This document shows, in pieces, positions 1-13,044 of a stretch of DNA of 35,350 nucleotides; the stretch's first letter is position 1; every line of letters starts with the position of its first letter. A program made the position numbers and the translations under genes. The stretch is from assembly GCA_012295275.1 (NCBI GenBank), contig CM022670.1, forward strand, positions 28,796,381 through 28,831,730. Reading direction: 5' to 3'. Source of the DNA: Chrysomallon squamiferum (Eukaryota; Mollusca; Gastropoda; Neomphalida; Peltospiridae). The notes below the pieces were generated by a model, which searched no databases, was not told where the DNA came from, and saw only the letters and a program-made list of their open reading frames with translations.

Positions 1-636
1 TTTCTATAGTTAAATGTTTTAATCAAAAATATTTTTTTATATATTTAACTAAGGTAGACATTTCTAAAATAAAATATATAGTTAAGTTGGTGGGTTTTTT
101 GACACTGAAATTAAGACTGGAGCTTGACACAAATTAAATATGACTAAATTGTCAAGGAACAGATATAAAGGTTTAAGTAATTTAGTAAAATCCTAATTCT
201 GTTTAGCTATAACAAGAAATTAATTCTGAAAATATATATTTGTAGGCATAATGATTTATACATATTTTCAAATTCATTCAGTGCACACACACACAAACAA
301 AACACTAATACACACAAACACTATATATATCTTACACTATATGAATCACACTAAACTACCCTACCGTACCCTACCCTACCCTACCCTACACTACATTATA
401 ATGCACTACACTACACTACACCTGACTATACACTCATGCTACACCACACTACACTACACTTAACTACACTACACTAGACAACACTATACTACAGTACACT
501 ACACTATGCCAAACCACATGACACCACATCATACACATCCACATTGATATATATGTATATGCCCATGAATGTAACATTTCTATTTACTTTTTATTTTTAT
601 TTATGCACTTTTTTATTTATTTATTTATTATTTTAC
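1..636. other. AT-rich intron sequence of AGBL5 with no exon seen
   Basis: This stretch lies downstream (on the minus strand) of the last AGBL5 exon visible in the window. I looked for another minus-strand exon with a splice acceptor and the right phase (phase 1) and did not find one. It is best read as part of the next AGBL5 intron. The pentamer repeat listed separately occupies its middle, and the rest is AT-rich single-copy-looking DNA. Confidence 0.6.
349..530. repeat. Degenerate pentamer repeat (CCCTA / CTACA type)
   Basis: The plus strand runs through about five units of ctacc and then many units of ctaca, with scattered substitutions (gcactaca, cctgacta). The short open frame here, rich in Thr, His and Tyr, is a by-product of the repeat and not a gene. 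The unit is five bases, not the six-base animal telomere unit. Confidence 0.8.
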
Positions 637-3600
637 CTTCTCTGACTGGAGCAAGCTCACGTTTGAGGGGTCCATGTGTTGGTTGACGATTAAATCCTGC
701 TCTCATGTTGGATGTACTGGCAGATTTCATGTTAGACTCACCAGACCCAAGATGTGGCATGGATCTTGAGCCCTGGTACATTGTAGAATCACCCATGTTG
801 GCCCTAATCTGTCGATTGTTGGGGCCACTGGAGGCTGTGTTTTGTCTGAAAACAGAAAATAGAGTTTTCTACATATTGTCTGATTTTCAAATACAATAAA
901 GGAAAAGACACTGATAAAGAAGTACATACTTTTGAATCCTAAATGCATAAACAACAGTTTTTATTAAAGTGCATTAACATTAACAAAAACTTTTTAAAAA
1001 ACCTACAAAAGCATGTTTTTATTAAATTGTAAGGACATATGAATTTTCTCCTGCTGCAAAACTATTCTCTTTTTATTGATTTTTTATAGAAAAATATATG
1101 TAGTTATACCCCACCCAACATCATTAAATGTTTCCAAAAAATGTTAAAAATGCCTAAAATGACATAAACACTGTAAAACTAGTGTAAACAACTTGTGAAA
1201 GAATATCACTAAACATTAAAGAACACTAAAACACATATTTAAAGAATAATGAACACGATGAAAAAAATTCTATTTTTTACCTTGTGATTTGCCTTTAAAA
1301 ATGCCTTAAGCATGACAACAAACACCTTACAATTAGTGTAAACAACATGGAGAAGTATTATACACTTTTAAAGGTTAAAGAATTTAAATTCTTAATTTGT
1401 GAAGAATATTAAATACAATTAATAAAATTATCTTATTTACCTTTAATTTAGAAACTCTTCTGCATGCAGGGTCCTGAGAGAGGTGGCGGTTGATGTAAAT
1501 ATTTTAACTGTTACTGCTAATTCTTATGTATTTTATTTATTTTAAATATAACTGCTAATTCTTATGTATTTTATTTATTTTAAATATATATTTTAAAGAA
1601 AAATTTATTTATCTTAAGTCCTTTTATTTTGTTGTATGTGATGTCACTAACTGATGTAACTTTTGTTGAAATGAAATGTACTCTAGAAAAGTGGTGTGAA
1701 AGTGAATTCCATTTAAGCTGAAATGACATATAGCAGGGTAATACTGTACATATTTATATATTACACACACACACATACACAATCTTACATATGTATATGT
1801 GTGTGTGTGTGTGGATATAAAACTATAAAGAACACATCAACTATTCCAGTACCCATTTCTGACATTTGGTTTGCTGATGGAGTTTCTAGGAATTCGTGGT
1901 CCTCCGCGAATACTTCTCAGATATCGACGCACTGAATCGAACACTCCGTTCAGACTGTTGTGTTCAGACAACGTGATACGAGTCCAAGGGTTCAAATCTC
2001 CCATGTCAAGAGCAGCAATAGCTAAAGCTTTACCCACCTAAAAAAAACATATCTAATGCAAAATCTGATACGGTTTGTAAGTATGCATAGAGAAGGGGAG
2101 ATTTGGAAGGAGTAACAGAAAGAGAGAGTCAAAAGGGAAGAGAAGGAGAAGACAGAGAGAAAAGTGGATAACACAGTCCTTATAAATAAATATGTTGGGT
2201 TTTCTGTTGTTGCTTTTTTTTTAAATATAATTCAACTAATTCATTTTCTGCCATATATATAAATAAACTTTATAATTAATATCTGAAGAATTTTTATAAT
2301 AATTTATTGCAATCCCAATTGAAAACCATTATGAAATTCTATTAGTGTACTGGACAAAAAATAGATACTGAAAGACAGAGATAACAAAATTTAATAATTA
2401 CATCTTCAAAGTGGACTTGTGTATACTTGGGAGGAAAACCTGCCAGGGGAGGTGGTGTGGCTCGACCATCATCTCCATATGCTGGTGGAACTGGATTGAC
2501 CAGCCGTCCTGTATTATAATTACATTCCAAGGTGTAGCTGAAAGCAGAGAAGTACAACTTCATTAAATGTTTTATTCAGTCTAACTAACATTCATGTATT
2601 TTGAGTGTTAACAGTGGCCGACTTGAAAATTGACCTGTAATCCTGTTCATCCAAAACATCAGTTTATTAGTTCCTTTATTCACTGATCTGAAGTTCAGTC
2701 CATCCTTCCAATTATTCAGAGATCTCTCTATTCATTCCTCATTCTGTCTTTCACCTAACTGGATCTATCCATCAGTGTATCAACCTACTGACTTATTCAT
2801 TTATACATCCATTCATTAAGTATATCCACCAACTCATTCCATCCATTAAGTATATTAATTTATTAATTCACCCATTTATCACTCATCCATTAAATATATC
2901 CACCTACTCATTCACCCATTCATCCATTAAGTATGTCCACCTACTCACTTACTCATTTATACATCCATTCATTAAGTATATCCACCTACTCATTCCATCC
3001 ATTAAGTATATTCACTTATTAATTCACGCTTTTTTCAATCCATCCATTATGTATATGCACCTATTCACTCATTTATACATCCATTCATTAAGTATATCCA
3101 CCTACTCATTCCATCCATTGTGTATATTCAGTTATTAATTCACCCTTTCATCAATCCATCCATTAAGTACATCCACCTACTCACTCATTTATACATCCAT
3201 CCATTACGTATATCCACCTACTCACTCATTTATACATCCATCCATTATGTATATCCACCTACTCACTAATTTATACATACATTCATTAAGTATATCCACC
3301 TACTCACTCATTTATACATACATTCATTAAGTATATCCACCTACTCACTCATTTATACATACATTCATTAAGTATATCCACCTACTCACTAATTTATACA
3401 TATATTCATTAAGTATGCCCACCTACTCACTCATTTATACATACATTCATTAAGTATGCCCAACTACTCACTCATTTATACATACATTCATTAAGTATGC
3501 CCAACTACTCACTCATTTATACATACATTCATTAAGTAAGCCCGCCTACTCACTCATTTATACTTACATTCATTAAGTATATCCACCTACTCACTCATTT

Positions 3601-6600
3601 ATACATACATTCATTAAGTATATCCACCTACTCACTTACTCATTTATACATCTGTCCATTAAATGTATCCACCTACTCATTCCCCCATTCATCCATTAAG
3701 TATATCCACCTACTCACTTAACCCATTTATTCATCCATCTATCCATTAAGTACACCCACCTAGTCACATATATATTTATCCATCTGTCCATTAACTATGT
3801 CAAACAAAATACCTATGAATGATTCCTATAGCTTTGTAAATGGCAACTCGACCACTGCCTTCTTTAGACATTCCATCTCTCTTGTCCCTGGAGTACATGT
3901 TGCGTTCTGAGAAGTTACAGCCCGTGAAATCAAAGTGAGCAGAATTCAGTGAGATCATTTTCGGAAAGGCCATATTTTTAACCTTAAATTAAAACAATAC
4001 ATTATATTTTTAACCTTAAATTAAAACAATGCATTTTATTTTCAAGCTTAAAATAAATAAATAGATTATACTTTTAACCTTAAATTAAAACATATTAACT
4101 TTTTAAAATCTATTTAATTTGAAGTAATATCTAAAAATGTTAACCTTAATTTAAAACAAGGCATACTGTTAACTTAAAACAATTTACATTATATTTTTAA
4201 TTAAATTAAAGCAATATAATACATTTTATCTTAAATTTAAACATATATATATTTAAAATTTTTACAGTTATTAAATTAAAACAACATATTATAGTTTTTA
4301 AACAACATAACATTTTTATTTTTAAAATCTTAAATTAAACAAGATACTATAATTTTATGATTAATTAAAAAATTATACATATTTAGCCATAGGTATATGT
4401 GAACAAGATTTCTGTTGTATAATAGTCATTAATACTTAAATTGTTGAGTGTTCTCTATATGAAAATTTCCAAGCTTTCAGCTACATATATATACATATAT
4501 ATAAAATAAAATAATAAAACTATATGTGTGAAATAATGAGTAAGCACAAATGTACCTGAGTATCTTCATCTTCAAAATAATTTCCATATATAAAGCACCC
4601 ACGTTTTGAAGCATGTCCATGTAAATCTACATAAAAAGCAATTCCACTTTCACTAGCAGGAATCTCTCGCAGTTTGGGATCTGCTAGGTGTGGAGAATTT
4701 ATTGGATTACCAGAGCTGAGATCCCCAGAATTAAACTTCCCTTCATCTTCAGAACCCTCATTACCCAAAGTGTCCTGGTCAGTATCGGAATCAAACTTGT
4801 CTCCATTGCATCGGAAATCATCTGACATGTTCAACTCTGATAGTTTGAGTCGAAGTTCACTGTCCACTTTCCGAGGGTCGTTTTGAACATAGCTTAAAAC
4901 ACTGCTGCAAGATGACCGCACATGTACCTTTGTCGCTTTCAAATCACCATTAAGATTAAGTTCATCATCACTCTGTGATGTGTTGTCATCATTCAGATCG
5001 GCCAAGTCCAGGGGCTCAATTTTAAAAGGTTTAAAAGTGACAGGAGTAATGTCTGATTTCACTGATCTAGCCGAGCCTGCATCCCCTACCCATCTGACGT
5101 CCTCGCCCTGAACAGGTTCTGAGCTGAGACGATGAGTTGCAGACTGCGATGTGTCATTGATGCAACTAGACAGGCCACAGGTACCTGTCAGTGTGCTGTT
5201 CATTTCATCACTGCTTCGTGAGCTGGAGGATCGCTTTGTTTCCACTGACTGTTTTGAAATGTCTGGACTAGGAATGTGAGTGCTTTGGGGAAAGTCTATT
5301 TTGATATCTTCAGCCACACAACCATCCTTTTTCACTCTGTTATGTACATGGTGATATATTAGTAAACTTTTCGATGCATATATCGATGGATGTAATTTAA
5401 AGCTAGGATCGAGATACATTCGATTGAGATTGACCCCTCTCTGGTCAGTCCTGTAGTGACCACGAACAACACCATCTGGATTTAGAATAGGAATCATTTT
5501 AAACACAAAGTTTTTGCGGAGTTCCATGGCCCGAGGGTCATTCTCCTTGAGAATGAAATCAAGAAATCCATTGAAAACAAAACTAGCTGGTGTCTCTCCT
5601 GGGTGTACTCTGCTGCTCAGCATGAAAACCTGCAGGATAATACAAGTTCATTCAAAACTGTTGGAACAAAATGTGTTTTGTGCAATTCTCATAATTATCT
5701 AATAACATATTTAATACATGCTCAAATAAAGATACTTCCTTCTTTTTATGAAATAACTAACAGACAAAAATATATTTCAATACATTTCTGGAGATGGATA
5801 GATGGACGGATGAAAGAATGATAATTGTAATATTCATATGGTTACAAGTTCATCCTCTGACCACACCCTAAACTCATTGTGCACACACATTTATAAAGCA
5901 CATCATCTGTTAAAATTATTCTGTTTTAAATATCCAAAATGACAAATATGAAATGTAAAATGGTATAAATAATTACTGGCACAGGATAGTAGTTTTATAC
6001 TGTGAAGATAAGAAAAGGGAACTGCATAAAGCTTGCCAAGTGGAATCTCAGTTTGTGAACATTTGAAATGATGTAACCAGCTAAAAATATATGATTGTAT
6101 TTTATGAAAATGGCTTAAGGATAATTATAAATACAATTGTTAACATTTACTCGTTTTCCTTTGAACTGTCGACATCTTGGTTGGTCTTTATCAGGAAACA
6201 GTCTGCTGTCAAATCGAGGCTCTCGTTCAGAGCACATGCCATGACATGACGACACAGTGACAAGATCAACTCGTCTCTTGTCTAATGTATAACATAGCAG
6301 TTCTCTGTGATAGTAGATAGCATTTGGTGGGCTGAAAAATGCAAATATTAAATTTGTTTTATTAATTTCAAATATATTAAACATTATTCATAAGCTTACT
6401 AACATTCTTGTTCATTATATGATTCAGTAGTTGTAAATGGTTAGTTTGAAATATTATATTAAAAATTACTTTTAAGATTACTAATAACATAGTTCAGTAA
6501 GTTATATACAGATGTAAATGGGGTGAAATACAGAATTATAGAGTAAAAAAAATTGTTATTTCATAATAACGTATTCATGATACTTATTCAGTAATTAATA

Positions 6601-9600
6601 TAGAAGTTGTGTGAAGACTGAAATTTTATATATTAGAGATTAAAAAAATGTTCATCCTTCTCACTCTTTAATACAATAGTTATAGGTGAGATGATATTTT
6701 AATATCAGAGATTAAAAATGTAATAGTTTGAAATGTCACACTCATAATTATTTGTAGGTTACAAAAAATCATATTCTTATTCAGTAATTAATATAGATGT
6801 GTATATATATATAGTGGTCAAAAATAAAATAAAATAATATTCAAATGATCTTGTATGCATATTAAAAAAACATATTTCTTCAGTATGTAATAAAATAAGT
6901 GATGATGAGGCACTCAAACCAATAAAATTAGAAATTAGAAATAAATATAATGAATTTTATTTCACAATTTTTTTTTATACTACTACAAGTAAATAAGTAA
7001 AAACATTATTTAAATATATATTATTGTTGAAATGTATTTTATTATTTAAAAATGTATTATTACCTGTCAGGAGAAAGATTTTTGCAATACTCAAATTTCT
7101 TGTCTAGTTGTTGCAGCTTTTCTTGAGATTCTGTTTGAGACCAAGGAAAACAGAAAGCAAAATATGTAGTAGCTCCTTTCAGATCAGGGAAACGATATGT
7201 GAATGACAAATTGAACTGACCATCAACTGTCTGAAAAAAAATTAAATAAATAAAAAATAAATAAAAATAAAAATAATAATACATTCTGAAAAGACATTTT
7301 CACTTCAGTTCTCTTCTTTTAAACTAACAAATAAATTATCATGTGAATGCAAATAAATGTACCAATTAACATAAACTTAAGATAAAGATATATAATAATC
7401 ATTTAATTTTTAAGATAACGACATATAATATAAATGTGGGATAAACATATTCTAATTCACTACACATCAAATACAAGGAGTGATATACAGTAAATCAAAT
7501 TAATCTAAATAAAGAACTGAAATATTTAACTTCTTCAGTGTGTCATTTCCCAATCTAAACCTTCATTTAGAGAAAGTGGGTTTACTTTCTCATTAAGACA
7601 TCTATTCAACATCTTTTATTATCATTAACAGCCATTACACAAATATTTATTTAATAATTTTTAACTTGAGAGATTTCTACCTCATAAACGGGTCTGTCTC
7701 GTATGCGTTCCCACTTTAATTTTCCTGGCAGTGTGCGGGTGAGGGGTGCATACCCTTGGCTGTAAAGCTTCCCCTGTCTGTTCATGTTCAAAATGTTTAT
7801 TTTTATTAGCCGTCCTGGGCTCCATCCTCTCACTCCAAAATAGAACCATGATCTGAAAACAAGTGTTAAAATATTGAACAAAAACATACTCCACATGTGA
7901 TTGCTGCATAGAGTTTAATAAATTGTCTAAATACATTTTGAATATTTTCATGTGATTGCTTTTTTTTGTTCCAGGAGAACAGTTTTTTTATATGAAAAAA
8001 AATATGAAATAAAATAATGCAATAAAACTATTTTAAATAAACATGAAAATGAAAAAGGAGACAAATTCAACAATATGAAGGCTTCATTTTTTTGGTCTTT
8101 CTTATATAATGTCTCATCATAGACATTCTTAAAAAATGCCAGTAAAACAATAAAAATGTTAAGCCAACCCTTCAGCAGACAGCATATCTGATATTTTCTG
8201 TCAGTTTAAAAGAACTAACTATACTAACTCCATGCTTACTCACATTATTGTCATACTTTATTATCAGCAAACATTTGACTGTAGTAAATTAAGCAACTAC
8301 TTTGAAGAACATAAATTGTATATAGATTCTTTGTTCCCAAGAATTTATCTGCAGTTACCAAATATCCTAATGAGATTTTAAACTGATCTGATTCAGTTTG
8401 TGGCCACAATAAAGTTAAAAGTAAAATTTCAAAAAAAAAATAACTGCTTTGAAGGATGTATTCTGTATTTAAGGTGTTAGTTAACACCATATAAATTTTA
8501 ACTGCAATAATGGAAAACAGATTTGTAATTAACCTTTCAAACTCTAAATTTAATTAAACTAAATTTATTACATTCAGTGAGAGAAAAAGCAGCACTATAA
8601 CCTTTTCACATTTTATGTCCACAGATGCCACTATTTTCATGCAAATTATTAGAACACAGTTTGAATGAGTAGTAGCATATTATAAAAAAAAATTTAAATC
8701 CTCAAACATTTAACTGCAAAATGTAAATTGAAGATCATAAAATACAAACTGAAATTGTCACACATAGTTTATATGAGCCCAAAAATGTTTTATACTGGTT
8801 GTTATTAATAATAAAAAAAAATTGATGCATGCTTTAGACTGAGATAAAGGCAGAAAGCACCGGTATTAATATGTATTGAGACAAAATACCTATTTGCATT
8901 TTCAAACTCTGTTCCAGCTGCATCTGGTCTTGTCCAAACATTAAATTCATAATCAGGTTTGATTTCACTGCTAGTAATAAAGTTGCGGTCAACTGAAAAA
9001 ATAAACAAAATAAATAACAATAGAAATAAAACTTATTTATAAAATATGAATAAACATATTTTATAACTAAAATTTAAAGGGTATTTAGTTTTATTATGTC
9101 ATCTTTTAACAGTTACAGAAATGGGTTTTGAGAACTAGATATATATGCACACTATGAAAATTGAATAATGTAAGCTAGTTTTATTACAACAAATGAACAA
9201 ATTAATTTCATTTGACAAAATAATTAATAAATGACACCTTTAGTATCAAATATATATAATAAAAAAAATCATGTTTACTATTAAGGAAATGTGCAGCCAT
9301 CATTCCAAAGCCCCTTTTTAAAATAAACACAAAGGAATATTTTACTGGACAGAAAAGTAAATATAGGGGACAAATCCCACTAGCTATCACTCCTAATTCA
9401 TAGTTTCAAACTAGTGATGTATTAAAGAGTGCACCAGAATAAAATAAAGGATATCCTCAACTTTTTAAATGTGAAAAACCTTTATTTTAAAAAACTTTAA
9501 AATTTTAATCTAAATAGAAAAAAGAAAGTGATTTACATTTACCTGTCGCTTCATCCTCCTCCTCTTTAGAAACCTTTTCTACACGAGCCAAGTTGCCTGA

Positions 9601-9645
9601 GTCAAACTTTGAAGTAAACACCAGATTGCCAAACCGAAAATCCAT
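637..9645 (-). CDS. AGBL5: Cytosolic carboxypeptidase 5 (CCP5), tubulin deglutamylase, 3' end missing
   Basis: M14 zinc carboxypeptidase of the CCP family. Known CCP5 enzymes remove the branch-point glutamate from polyglutamylated tubulin in cytosol, axonemes and centrioles. Coding exons on the minus strand: 9645-9543, 8992-8890, 7852-7681, 7230-7064, 6331-6151, 5629-4556, 3982-3813, 2537-2402, 2037-1853 and 845-637. All phases agree and give 833 residues before the window ends (human CCP5 has about 886). The N-terminal domain is residues 1 to about 165, starting [10 protein letters not shown] as in vertebrate CCP5. The zinc ligands are H251 and E254 in VHPGETP and H579 in [17 protein letters not shown] carries the Asn-Arg pair; the catalytic Glu is E661 in [11 protein letters not shown] Ser/Asp/Glu-rich insert of about 225 residues (343-568) splits the catalytic domain and is much longer than in human CCP5. 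The start ATG follows a splice acceptor by one base, so a 5' UTR exon lies upstream. The sequence ends in phase 1 at 637 and continues off the left edge. Confidence 0.95.
1441..1473 (-). other. Candidate 33-nt cassette exon in AGBL5
   Basis: On the minus strand a pyrimidine-rich tract ending in ctctctcag precedes 33 bases that end aaag before gtaaat, which looks like an exon with good borders. Joined to the preceding exon (ending at 1853, phase 2) it would hit an in-frame TAA after about nine codons, whereas joining 1853 directly to 845 stays open. If real it would be an alternative or truncating exon; it is not part of the main reading frame. Confidence 0.25.
1513..1588. repeat. Perfect 38-bp tandem duplication
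   Basis: Bases 1513-1550 are repeated exactly at 1551-1588 (unit starts actgctaatt and ends taaatata). The absence of any mismatch in neutral intron sequence points to a recent duplication. It lies in the AGBL5 intron between exons 2037-1853 and 845-637. Confidence 0.95.
1763..1813. repeat. CA / TG microsatellite pair forming an inverted repeat
   Basis: A run of ca units is followed, after about 20 bases including catatgtatatg, by a run of tg units. The two arms are complementary and could fold back on themselves. It is intronic in AGBL5, about 40 bases past the donor at 1853. Confidence 0.8.
2690..3790. repeat. Minisatellite, 41-bp unit, about 25 degenerate copies
   Basis: The unit reads roughly ccattaagtatatccaccta then ctcactcatttatacata. 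Starts of attcattaag at 3281, 3322 and 3363 give a period of 41. Copies near 3280-3640 are close to identical, while copies towards 2690-3150 and 3660-3790 are more divergent. The array fills most of the AGBL5 intron between the exons at 3982-3813 and 2537-2402 and stops about 25 bases from the donor side. Confidence 0.93.
3970..4345. repeat. Degenerate 32-bp repeat array starting at an AGBL5 splice acceptor
   Basis: The sequence ttaaccttaaattaaaac recurs at about 3979, 4011 (32 bases on) and 4075 (64 bases on), and then in weaker form to about 4345. The first copy contains the acceptor and first bases of the AGBL5 exon starting at 3982. On the minus strand each good copy therefore repeats aatttaag followed by gttaaaa. 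The array lies in the intron between exons 5629-4556 and 3982-3813. Confidence 0.75.
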
Positions 9646-9646
9646 C

Positions 9647-12600
9647 CTGAAAGAAGACACAGGTTGTTGGCTTTATATTTTTTGAAAATGCTTGGTCAAA
9701 CAACAACAACAACAACAAAATATTTAAAAGATAATAAACAACAACATCAGTGATGTTAATATGTACTTCTCAACTCTTCTCTTCAATGTTCATTAGTTGT
9801 TGTAAGTGACAATTTCCATATGTGATGTTCCTAAATGTCTTTTTCCTTTTCATTCAAATGTTTATTGTTTGAGATACTCAATATTAATATATCATTTATG
9901 TTGGGTGGAAGGAAGGTAAATCGATGAAAAGACAAAGTTTTCCAGTCATCCAATAACTGATTTCAATCAGCTATTGATTTCCATTTCTTCATGTGATAAC
10001 GAGGCATGACAAAATAAGGCAAGATTAATTTAGTACATTTCTGTCAACAGGATTTGTGCTTTTGTTTTTTAATTGAATTATAATTAAATACTACCTGTAA
10101 ACAAAAATCATACAAATTACTATAGGACTGAAATATGTTGTGACATGGCTAAACAGTTGTAAGGCAACATATGTAAACAGAAAAAAAAAAGTTATGATTA
10201 CTGAAACGGAAAAAAACTATAATGAACTTTAATGAATTAAGACAATATCCTTTAAAATGTTGGTTAAAAATCAGATGCTACTGATTATATTAATGGTCAT
10301 AAGACATTACTAAAGGAAATGCATTGAATCCATGTTATGAATGATGTTACTGAATTAGTTTCTTCATTATTTTTCATCACCATTCAATACTAAATAATTA
10401 AAAAAATTATAATATGTATTCATCAGATTTTTTGTTGTTGTCTAAAACATACTGTCATGAAAATGCACTATACAAAATGGCAGCTTTCATGAATATTTGC
10501 ATATTTATTATGCAGTAAAATAAAAATATATCTTCCAAAGACATAAAACAATCACTTGAAAGTACAACACAAAATTTTTCAAAAATAAATAAAACAACTG
10601 AATGGAAGAATAAAAACTTATTTAAATTAAACTTTTTCACATCTCTAAAGGTATACTTTTAATATTTAGAATAATATACAATAAAAAGTTAATAAATATA
10701 TATGGCATACTAAGGATAGTTATCTTTTGCTTGAAAGCAAGAACTGGTTCCAAGTCATCACAAAAATAATTGTATACGAATCAATACCTTTTTTACTTAA
10801 AATACTCAATAATATATACTATACAATGGATGCAATCAAATACAAATAGCAAAAACAAAAGAATGATATACGATACTAGCAATACAAAATGTGCTGACAT
10901 TTAAAATCCTCAAAACACTGAAAGTTGTACAAAGTCATTAAACATTTACATTGAGAGATTTCAGTTAGACTAACCATGTAAACTAACATGTTTCTAGTTT
11001 ATTTACTAATTCTTTACACATTCTCCACTTTCAATGATTTTTCTAAATCAGCTAAATCAGGAAAACTTCAGTTTTATCTTTGTTAGATATGCATTATTTT
11101 GTTGCATAACATAATGAGTGGTTGGGTACATGGGTAGGATCACGTGTCTTAAAAGAAAGTCTAAAATGATCTTTATGCTTAATACAACAGCTAGCATCAT
11201 TCATAACATGGTATTTAGTTATTGTGGCATAAATATGTATGTGTGTGTTGGTGAGTGCATGTATGTTTAGTCCTACATATCTTGATGACTGTATACAGTG
11301 TATTGCTTTTTAAAAAATGTATTTCTATATTCTATCATAAAATATATATGTAAGTATCTAACCATATATTTATAACACAAAGATCAATCAAATACACAGC
11401 TTGTGTGTCTGCCCTATCAATATTATATATATATATCATACAAAGGTGAAGTGACTTGTGATATAAACAAAATACAAAGCAAACCCAATTAAACATATTA
11501 TTTAATGCAAATAACTTATAACCAAATATAATCAAGACCAAAAGTAACTTAATCTTTATATGCCACGGATTAGATGTAATTTTTTATGCTTCATTGATTT
11601 CTGTTATTCATAAATAATTTCTGCTTAAAAATAAACCAAGATTATTAGTATAGCAATGTATTCTTGAGGTAAAAACAATGTTACTATATTGGATAACAAA
11701 TAATATGTAAGACTGAAGCACTTTATTGTTAAGGATATAAATTCAGTGAGCTCAGTTTACATAATTAAACAAAACTTTGTTTACTTTAGAAGCATTATAA
11801 TACCAGTTTATAATCCTGCATATAAGACTGCTTTTAAAAAAACCCCATCTGAAGTTGAATGTTTATTGTTTTCAACACATAATTCTGTCTGTATTAAAAT
11901 GCTGCTACAATGGTTTTGTTATTTCGCCTGGCTACAAGGACTAAGTGGATCATTACAATGGTATATGCTGACAGCAGACAACAGAAAAAAAGACAATGGT
12001 TTTATTGATTCTTTCTTATGACAAACAAACATCAGACATTGTTTCACAGCATTAGAAAGAAATAAGTGGAACCTTTTAATCAATTGGCATACTTTGTAAA
12101 AAGACATTTAGGCAAATAGTTAAAGTAGTATATATATAAACATAATAGTAATAATAATTGATCGTTCTAATATACATTTTAATTAAAAATACTGTTATAT
12201 ATATATATATTTTTTTATCCAACCACATCTCCTCAATTACTGCCTTACTGTCAAATGTAAAGTATATATTTCAAAAGAATTAACATTTTGAAACACCCGT
12301 ACCTGTTTATTTCATTCCCTTATTTTTCATCTTCTTAAAATCAAAATCAGACAACCTACTGCAGTAATGTCACATTACTATGTTAACTATAAAAGATATT
12401 CACATTATTAACCAACACAAGGAATCCAGAACATGAAATGATTTAAAACTCTTGACTTTGTTATGTTATGTTTATTAGTTTTATAAATATTCTTAACACA
12501 AATAGCAATAAAATATTATAGTATGGACAATCTGATACCAAGCAAATAATTATATTTTATAAGCAATGGATTAAGTATAAAACTGAGCCTCAAATATCTG

Positions 12601-13005
12601 GATTAATTACAGATAATTAATTGGTCTGTGCTGTGCTTGAGAACTGTTTTTCAATTTGTAATATTCTTGTACATTCTTTTATACTCCTTAATCATGCTAT
12701 TGTTTGCTATAAATTATTCATATTTTAATTAGCATTGTGACTAGATGTCAATAACTAATGGTTCTTTACTTAAAATATGTAATGATGCAAAGATTATTTG
12801 ATGGTAATTAGGATATTCAATAAAAAATATATTTTTTTTTTATAAAATCAAAATGCTATGCTTAATTTACATTATTCGACATGCAATAGCTATTTTGTAT
12901 CTCATTCATGTTACTCACTATTTTTAATATGTTTTGCTTTGATAGGAAAAAATGCACACACACACATATATATATGAGAATTAATTAAATAGTTAAATAG
13001 TTTTA

Positions 13006-13044
<39 letters not shown>

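Noticed and set aside
349-400. Telomere-like ccctaccctaccc run
   Set aside because: The unit is five bases and degrades into ctaca. Animal telomere repeats are six bases (ccctaa), so this is a simple repeat.
2690-3790. Regularly spaced repeats resembling a CRISPR array
   Set aside because: The 41-bp units are head-to-tail with no unique spacers, and this is an animal genome.
4674-4886. Plus-strand open frame inside the large AGBL5 exon
   Set aside because: It is the antisense shadow of the CCP5 insert coding frame and has no independent support.
11746-12021. 91-codon plus-strand open frame in the AGBL5 first intron
   Set aside because: No recognisable domain, no splice context and ordinary AT-rich composition; open by chance.
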